DNA of 64,000 bases from Owenia fusiformis. Its lineage: Eukaryota; Annelida; Polychaeta; Sabellida; Oweniidae. This document shows, one piece after another, positions 59,501 through 64,000 of the stretch; the stretch's first letter is position 1; the number at the start of each line of letters is the position of its first letter. The stretch lies in assembly GCA_903813345.2 (NCBI GenBank), contig CAIIXF020000002.1, positions 2,394,001-2,458,000 on the forward strand, read 5' to 3'. Below the pieces are notes generated by a model that saw only the letters and a program-made list of their open reading frames with translations, was not told where the DNA came from and did not search any database. A program made the position numbers and the translations under genes.

Positions 59501-61134
59501 GGTCAACAATTGTATACTCGTAAAAGTAAGAGTCCAACATTTGCAGGCTTAAGACAAGGGAAATGGTTCCAAATGTTTTGGCCTCTTTCTCAAAGCATAT
59601 GCAAATTTATGAAAATTGTGACCCATATTGTATCTTGTTTAATATTCCAGGGTATGGTGTACTTTATATATGGCCCCACGTTGTTGGACCTAAGACACCA
59701 CCTCCAAATCGACATTACAGAAATGTCTACCGCTTTCACCATGATAGCGTTCGGATCCCTGATAGGCGCAATAGTGAGTGGATATCTTAACGACCGCTTC
59801 AATCAAGCGCTGTCACTTGGGATAGCGATGTTGACCAACATGGGCCTTGTTATCGCAGTACCTTACTTCAAACATATCGCTCCTTTTCTCGTGTGCTGGG
59901 GACTGATAGGTGTTGGGGCGTCGGTCGTATATACAGGTAATCTTATATTTATGTGAATAAAATTAATCAATTTCAAAAATTATTTAATGATAGACAAAAG
60001 TATAGAGGTAAATATGTCAGAAATGCAAAAAATCTATCGATACTTATTGAACATAACAGTGAAGAATAGTCACAAACAATGTGATTTGATTTATTTACAG
60101 TACTGGTCGTGTTTGTGATAGCCATATGGGGGAAAAGAAGCAGCCCATTCGTGCAGTTTCTACATTTTTCACAGGGTGTTGGAGGTTGCATCGTCCCTCT
60201 TTTGGCAAATCCTTTCCTGGCGCCAACAAAATATGTAGACATTGAAAATAATGGAACATATTCTAACATGTCTAATGCAAGTTCTGGACCAGACAATGCA
60301 TCAATGGTTGCGGAGACTACTGAACCTAACTTTCTCATAAATGAAAACAATGATATAACGGAGTCCAGTGTCAAGTATGCTTACCTTATTGTAGCTGTGT
60401 ACTATGGGGTAGTGGGTCTGCTTTTCTTTCTTATTGCTATCAAAATGAAAACAATTCGTGCTTTGAGACAAGATGCCAAAACACTGAACAATGAGCAACC
60501 GACAGAGTCAACTAAGGCACCACTTAATAAACGCTATAGGGTCAAAATGCTGTTCTTAGTGACTTTGATCTTTTACGCACATGCCGGAGTTCAAATAACC
60601 CTTAATGTACTTATAACGACTTTCTGCGTTGAAGAACTCCAATGGACAAAATATCTTGGAACAGCTATAGCGTCGGTTTCTGGAGGTGCAATTACCCTTT
60701 CATGTCTTCTCGGAACTTTTGCAACTAAGATATTGTCGCAATCCCAAATGATATCAATACAGCTATTGATCATGCTCTTGTCAATGGTCACTATGGTAGT
60801 GTTTGTTCAGACGCACACTTATGTTTTATGGGTGACAGTCATTTTTACTGGATTATCAAGTGGCAGTATGATGGCTTCAATATATTCCTGGCTCCAAGAG
60901 AATGTGATGCCAGTAACGGGTATAGTAGTAAGCTGCAGTATGGTTGGTAAATCAGTGGGTGTGATGACAGTGCCCCTGTTGGCAGCTGCTCTAATGGAGA
61001 ACGTACATTTCATGTGGTTTACGTATCTGCTACTTGGTATTGTTGTTTTGTTGGGGGTGATAGCCATATGCATATATGCATCTTTTAAAGTTCATATGAA
61101 TAACCAAAACGCACAATGTGCTGTCGTGACATAA
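47318..61134 (+). CDS. mfsd4b: NaGLT1/MFSD4B-like MFS sugar transporter, exon 1 split by a transposon
   Basis: Exon 1 is in two pieces, 47318-47505 and 54214-54289. Exon 2 is 59651-59936 and exon 3 60101-61134. With the insert removed the join is in frame, the junctions are GT/AG with phases 0 and 1, and the product is 527 residues. Residues before about 62 are hydrophilic 21-residue repeats (NSKSQRRDD, NSESQIRDG). TM1 spans the exon 1/2 join (LLIFLAAIGS then GMVYFIYGPTLLDL). FGSLIGAIVSGYLNDRF is the MFS loop 2-3 motif; VQFLHFSQGVGG and a loop with four N-glycosylation sites fit NaGLT1. About 11-12 membrane segments are visible. The family includes sodium-dependent glucose transporters of the plasma membrane. 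As it stands, reading through the insert stops at 47590. The first ATG is assumed; an in-frame stop lies at 47240-47242. Confidence 0.82.
48270..48625 (+). repeat. Arm module repeat related to the large satellite
   Basis: About 2.5 units of 150 bp with TTTCGGAATCCTGGTGACAA, TACTCCATTTGGAGTA and TGATCTACTTCTTATGACGA. The same order of words (TTCGGATTCCTGACAAAATTC, TTTTGACCTACTTTTCGGAC, CCGAACCGGAAGTCGGAT) occurs in the 130-bp module at 1-6014, so the two probably share ancestry. The mirror copy is at 53120-53480. Confidence 0.7.
50753..50865. repeat. Fold-back element, family 2, copy B (degraded)
   Basis: GGTCACATTTGCTCCGATTT and GCCCGGCCGATTGAGTATTG match 28650-28790. The right arm is shortened to ACTCGCAGCAAATGTGATCC. 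Confidence 0.72.
50930..52095. repeat. AGGTCA-rich inverted pair at the centre of the 6.7-kb element
   Basis: 50930-51310 (GACTTTGACCTTAGGTCACC, CCTAATCATG, AAATACTTAGATATT) is partly the reverse complement of 51830-52090. Between them 51335-51640 matches 63185-63490 inverted, so that part is another dispersed family. Confidence 0.6.
53007..53085 (+). repeat. tRNA-Gly-like (SINE head-like) sequence
   Basis: GGCCTCATGGTTAGCGTGCC, GGCTTCCACGC and TTGATCGAGACCCG resemble the D-arm, anticodon arm (TCC) and B box of tRNA-Gly, but the acceptor stem does not pair, so it is not a functional tRNA. The mirror copy is on the other arm (about 48655-48735, - strand). It probably derives from a tRNA-related SINE. 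Confidence 0.4.
54290..54755 (+). other. Start of transporter intron 1
   Basis: The donor is GTAAATATAG at 54290. The following 450 bp is AT-rich with no recognised feature. Confidence 0.6.
54756..56930. mobile_element. 2.2-kb element with TTAA-type flanks
   Basis: The inverted ends CCCCCCTATCACACCAAACT (54756) and CCCTACTATCACACCAAAAT (reverse complement, to 56930) continue into AGTTCTTACC / AGTTCTCACTACG. The right flank is TTAA (56931-56934) and the left CTAA (54752-54755). A third end of the family with TTAA is at 63491. TTAA targets are used by piggyBac and Kolobok elements. Inside are a short tandem repeat of GCGAAACTCGCATCAT-like words (55150-55250) and a nested MITE. No transposase found. 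Confidence 0.78.
55725..56384. mobile_element. GGTATT-rich MITE nested in the TTAA element
   Basis: The ends CCCAAGTAAAAAAATTC and GGATTTTTTCACTTGGG are inverted repeats of 17 bp with one or two mismatches. The interior repeats GATCGGTATT, GACTAGTCGGTACTAGAG and similar words more than 20 times in both orientations, giving many local hairpins. No target duplication is clear. Confidence 0.7.
56931..57945. other. Transporter intron 1, middle part
   Basis: AT-rich. 56985-57072 contains CACCCC runs and GATGGCTACGCCCCTGT, a fragment of the GGCGTAGCC family seen at 34062 and 38231. No gene recognised. Confidence 0.5.
57950..58668 (-). pseudogene. Non-LTR retrotransposon reverse transcriptase fragment
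   Basis: A 211-codon open frame (58668-58033) shows the reverse transcriptase blocks in order: ISLDFSKAFDTIDHNILLDK, GVPQGSVLGPILFLLYIND, FADDTNLLA and LNIDKTKWILFG, then FLGIAIDANLTFKEHI. The pattern is that of LINE-type enzymes; the clade is not assigned. After 58033 the frame shifts and NIYDINKLNTAIFMYQV continues to about 57950. No 3' end or tail found. Together with the endonuclease piece on the opposite strand it is a 5'-inverted, truncated copy. Non-functional; it lies antisense in the transporter intron. Confidence 0.9.
58692..58937 (+). pseudogene. LINE endonuclease fragment, inverted relative to the RT
   Basis: The frame reads NDDLQINHVSCESLTIQL, LISITYKPPN and YILGDFNCDIL and stops at 58935-58937. 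These are the C-terminal motifs of the APE-type endonuclease that precedes the reverse transcriptase in LINE ORF2. It is on + while the RT is on -, joined within about 25 bp, with the endonuclease-RT linker missing. Confidence 0.82.
58955..59530. repeat. Dispersed repeat family 3, copy B
   Basis: Partner of 41683-42330 (GTTAGTACCTCAGTGTAAAT, GGTCTCTGTCAACAGTA, CTCTGGAGAGGTCAACAATT). It ends about 120 bp before transporter exon 2. Open frames here are repeat-derived. Confidence 0.75.
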
Positions 61135-63180
61135 ATCTTTTATTTCCTTTTAAAAGATAACGCAGATCGTTTAAGCAAATTGAACGCTCGTTTTTGATGT
61201 TGCCTCTGCCTGTTCATATATCAATAGTTTAAGCTTGTATTCGCGAATGTGTGACGAAGTCATAGCTGACCTCGTTGGTCAGTCTACTTGTTTCACTTCA
61301 CATCAGTTGATGTCACAATGATCTTATTCTGTTACTCATATTTATAATTATTGCGTTATTTTGATTAGTTTATATTTGTATTATAACCATTGTTTTAGTG
61401 ATCTTTGAACCCAGTGTGATATTTCACAATATCAACAGTTTAATTTCCAATGTTTTATCATCATATTAGAGCAGTTTTTAGGCATGAACTATATCTAGAG
61501 CCAATCAAACGAAAGGATTATTCTTGAGATATGAGTGGCAGAAATGATATATGAAGTCGACTGATGGGAAATTTTGCAATGTTTAGTTAAGATGTTCATA
61601 CGTTTCGATAGTTTTTGGCATCATCTTGAAGACTGCAAATTTCTGATAAACAAAGTAAAAAGCGATTAAACCTAACGACCTGGAGTACAACTGACCAAAA
61701 CATCAATACTGCTGTATATACTTTGCAAATGTTTATACCTTTATAATCTACATCACATTTTACGAATAATTGTATACTTTTTAGGGTGAAAATTGACTTA
61801 TAAATATGTGTATCGGACATAAATTAGATAATGAGTTAAATTGGATAATTGGATTAAGCATCCAGAGTTCATGAGACGAGGCTCAGAGGTTTTGTCTAGA
61901 CATTCCTTTCCCACCAAATTCTGCCAAATTCTCAAACTTTCGGTAAACATCCAAGATTCGTGGGCAGAAAATCATCACTATTCCTTATTGACTTTCTATA
62001 AAATTAAACATTTATTTTTAGGCCAATTTTAGTTAATGCGATTTCCTAATATTTTATTGGATAAGACCTCTTATTTCGGCTCTGCCCATTTCAAAATTAA
62101 GATATAAAAGAGGCATTTTTGGCATTGAAACCTCAGAACCTCGTTGCGTGAACTCGGGACTAACCAAAAAACTGTATGTAACTGATTGAAATGATATTTT
62201 TGGACTTTAACTTTTCTTTAATAAATTTATATTTTAAACTATATTTGTTTTCATGTTTTGTAAAAGATAGAGAGACTCAACTTCGCCACAAATGCAACTA
62301 ACGGCTGGCGGCTATCGGATTAACCTACTATTTTATGACCAACTCATTTAAATATGAATGGAATAATGGCAGGTATTATTCATATTTAAATGAGTTGCCC
62401 ATAAAATTGTAGGTCATTCTCGATACAAGCTGAGTACAGACCATGTAGTATGCATAATTGTAGTTTGGCCATGCCCTGATAATTCAGTGGCGTGCCTTAA
62501 TAAATTCTAAACTCTACAGCTCTATTACGTTTCATCACGTTAACGGGCACGGGAAACAATTCTAGAGTCTTGTTGAGCTTGCCATCACAAGATACCGTGA
62601 TGCAGAGGGGGAGAAACCCCAGGGTTCAAAGATGACATACGCTTATAATGTAAATCTGTATTGAGATGACACCGTCGCTGATTGGTTTAGCGAGTCGATC
62701 GTTGATTGGTTTAAAACTAGGTCAATTTGAAAACTTTGAAAACCAAGATGGAGGGTAAGTACTCCCGGGAAAGGAGGTGCGCGGAAATCGTATGTCATCA
62801 ATTGAATCATGGGGTTTTCCCTCCTCTTCCGTGATGTATGGTTTTAGAGATAAATGAACCTGCTGGAGAGAGCTACCACCAAAAAGCTGCCTGCCCTACA
62901 TAGTGTCGAAAATTACTCTGAAACCTTTAGAATTCATGTTTCAGTAGTAATTTAATACTTACCAGACATGTCTTTAAGAATAATTCCTTCCTGCTTTGCA
63001 CTTTAATGATTTTATTCACATTATCCTTTTTGCTATTTTAAACCATGTGTTTCAAATTATATTTTCAGCATTAGATTATATATCGTATTCATATTCAACT
63101 TCTGTAATAGTGGTGAGGGGATAAGCTCTTAATTGGGCCCAATTTTCGTGTCAGTGACAGTTATAGAAAACTCTTAATTA
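61135..63180. other. 3' flank of the transporter gene and intergenic sequence
   Basis: No recognised gene. A near-perfect inverted repeat at 62324-62413 is annotated separately. Short open frames (61596-61820, 61841-62032) match nothing known. A GC-richer stretch (62560-62770) has no assigned feature. Confidence 0.5.
62324..62413. repeat. Inverted repeat with 36-bp arms
   Basis: CCTACTATTTTATGACCAAC then TCATTTAAATATGAAT (62324-62359) pairs with 62378-62413 with few mismatches around an 18-nt loop. The inner 20 bp are perfect. It could be a small MITE. Confidence 0.8.
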
Positions 63181-63184
63181 AAGG

Positions 63185-63490
63185 CAAAATCAGATATATG
63201 GGGTGACAAAATTACAAGCAACATGTACAAATGACCTACAAATCTATTCCTTACCATCTCAAATACAATATCTCCCAAGAAATTCACGATATGTTGTCAA
63301 TTGATGAAGTTATAATGGATTCAAAGTGCAAAAATGGGTGAAAAATGTTATTCTCCCAAATCATAAGAATGGTAACCCTTCTTATTGAAAAATAATACAT
63401 TATTGTAAAAATACTTGGGGATTTTTAGAAAATAGATATGAAAAGAAATGACATAAGCCAGAAATATTCTAAAATTGAAACAATTTTTTG
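63185..63490 (-). repeat. Dispersed repeat shared with 51335-51640
   Basis: Shares, in opposite orientation, GACATAAGCCAGAAATATTC, GGGTGACAAAATTACAAGCA-type and ATACAATATCTC words with the centre of the 6.7-kb element. No coding sequence. Confidence 0.75.
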
Positions 63491-63560
63491 TTAACCCTAC
63501 TAATTATCACACCAAACTAGTTCTCACTACTTTTCAGATCGGAAAATAATTTTGCAGTTA
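63491..63560. mobile_element. Solitary end of the TTAA element family
   Basis: TTAACCCTACTAATTATCAC then ACCAAACTAGTTCTCACTAC matches the ends of 54756-56930 with a short insertion. No partner end lies within the window. Confidence 0.7.
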
Positions 63561-63667
63561 TCTAGAGGACTTGACATGAGGATCAGTTTATCTTTTGAAT
63601 TCTCGATTATGTCCCCTCTCAACCAGCGTGGTTCAAAAGTAAGCACTAACGTATTCTGAAGGTTGTT

Positions 63668-64000
63668 CTACTCATACCACATTCCATATTTTTTGAATCT
63701 TTCTATCTTTGGATCTAGTCCAATTTTAAAGTTGTTATGAATCATGACAACTGAGCGACGGTTCCAATACTTTTTAAAGTTCTGTCCTGTGACGAATTTT
63801 GTCCTGTCCAAAACTTTTATTTTAGGAGCACGATTGGTTTTTCGTTTCAACATAGGCCTTAAAATCCGATTTACATACACTTGGTCGTGTGTTGAGAATT
63901 TAGCGTCTGTTGCAAGTTTAGCTACTTTTTTAAAGACCCGGATGGACGCATTCATGTTTCTTACGAACATGAAGCCAGAATTAAGTTCTCCCTTGGCGAT
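63668..64000 (-). CDS. Nucleotide-diphospho-sugar transferase-like protein, C-terminal part
   Basis: The - strand frame enters from the window edge and ends in a stop at 63668. It reads LNSGFMFVRNMNASIRVFKK, then THDQVYVNRIL, then VVMIHNNFKIGLDPKIERFK. The order (Asn-Ser-Gly-Phe, Asp-Gln, His-Asn-Asn near the end) fits the Nucleotid_trans glycosyltransferase family (PF03407-like), which transfers a sugar from a nucleotide donor, usually in the Golgi lumen. The catalytic DxD block should lie upstream, outside the window. The ATG at 63970 is internal. Substrate unknown. Confidence 0.7.
   Translation of the reverse strand: MAKGELNSGFMFVRNMNASIRVFKKVAKLATDAKFSTHDQVYVNRILRPMLKRKTNRAPKIKVLDRTKFVTGQNFKKYWNRRSVVMIHNNFKIGLDPKIERFKKYGMWYE

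Noticed and set aside
59405-59650. Extension of transporter exon 2 upstream to 59405
   Set aside because: This stretch is dispersed repeat, and a good acceptor (TATTCCAG) at 59643-59650 starts the conserved protein.
60301-61073. - strand frames within transporter exon 3
   Set aside because: Overlap a clear MFS coding exon on +; no independent evidence.

Overview
This is eukaryotic, AT-rich animal DNA. It has intron-containing genes with GT/AG junctions, several DNA-transposon families, satellites and a non-LTR retrotransposon fragment. The gene set (a juvenile-hormone-acid-methyltransferase-like tandem cluster, acylglycerol kinase, a NaGLT1/MFSD4B-type transporter, a nucleotide-diphospho-sugar transferase) and the repeat style (abundant ACATGTA words, long AGGTCA-rich satellites) suggest a marine lophotrochozoan, perhaps a bivalve mollusc. 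The species is inference.

Layout. 1-13.8 kb is repeat DNA: a satellite with units of about 1.1-1.9 kb (1-6014), a 150-bp-period element, a 637-bp MITE with an 8-bp target duplication, a fold-back element, and a mariner-type element (9244-13845) split by about 3.5 kb that carries an inverted unit of the first satellite plus a 446-bp satellite. 14.0-22.2 kb holds three tandem class I methyltransferase genes on the + strand. The middle copy looks like a recombinant of its neighbours; it has lost its ATG and 12 codons. 23.2-31.6 kb holds the 5' eight exons of acylglycerol kinase (AGK) on the - strand. 31.7-38.2 kb holds two related minisatellites (105 and 123 bp, both codon multiples), interrupted by a 2.95-kb element flanked by a 6-bp duplication. 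38.9-47.2 kb is decayed transposons (pogo/Tigger, mariner, fold-back). 47.2-61.1 kb holds a NaGLT1-like transporter whose first coding exon is split by a 6.7-kb palindromic element with a 6-bp target duplication; removing the element restores the frame exactly. Its first intron carries a TTAA-flanked element, a GGTATT-rich MITE and a 5'-inverted LINE fragment. The right edge carries the last exon of a glycosyltransferase-like gene on the - strand.

The most unusual signal is in AGK. Four of its seven visible introns contain a tandem array whose unit spans the adjacent exon-intron boundary, so the real splice site is one member of an array of look-alikes: about 40 donors in intron 3, six intact extra acceptors in intron 1, and smaller acceptor arrays in introns 5 and 7. 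Second is the in-frame splitting of the transporter exon by the palindromic element. Third is the recombinant methyltransferase copy.

Most other open reading frames here are open stretches in repeats and are not annotated as genes. Splice sites and gene models were read by eye and have no transcript support.
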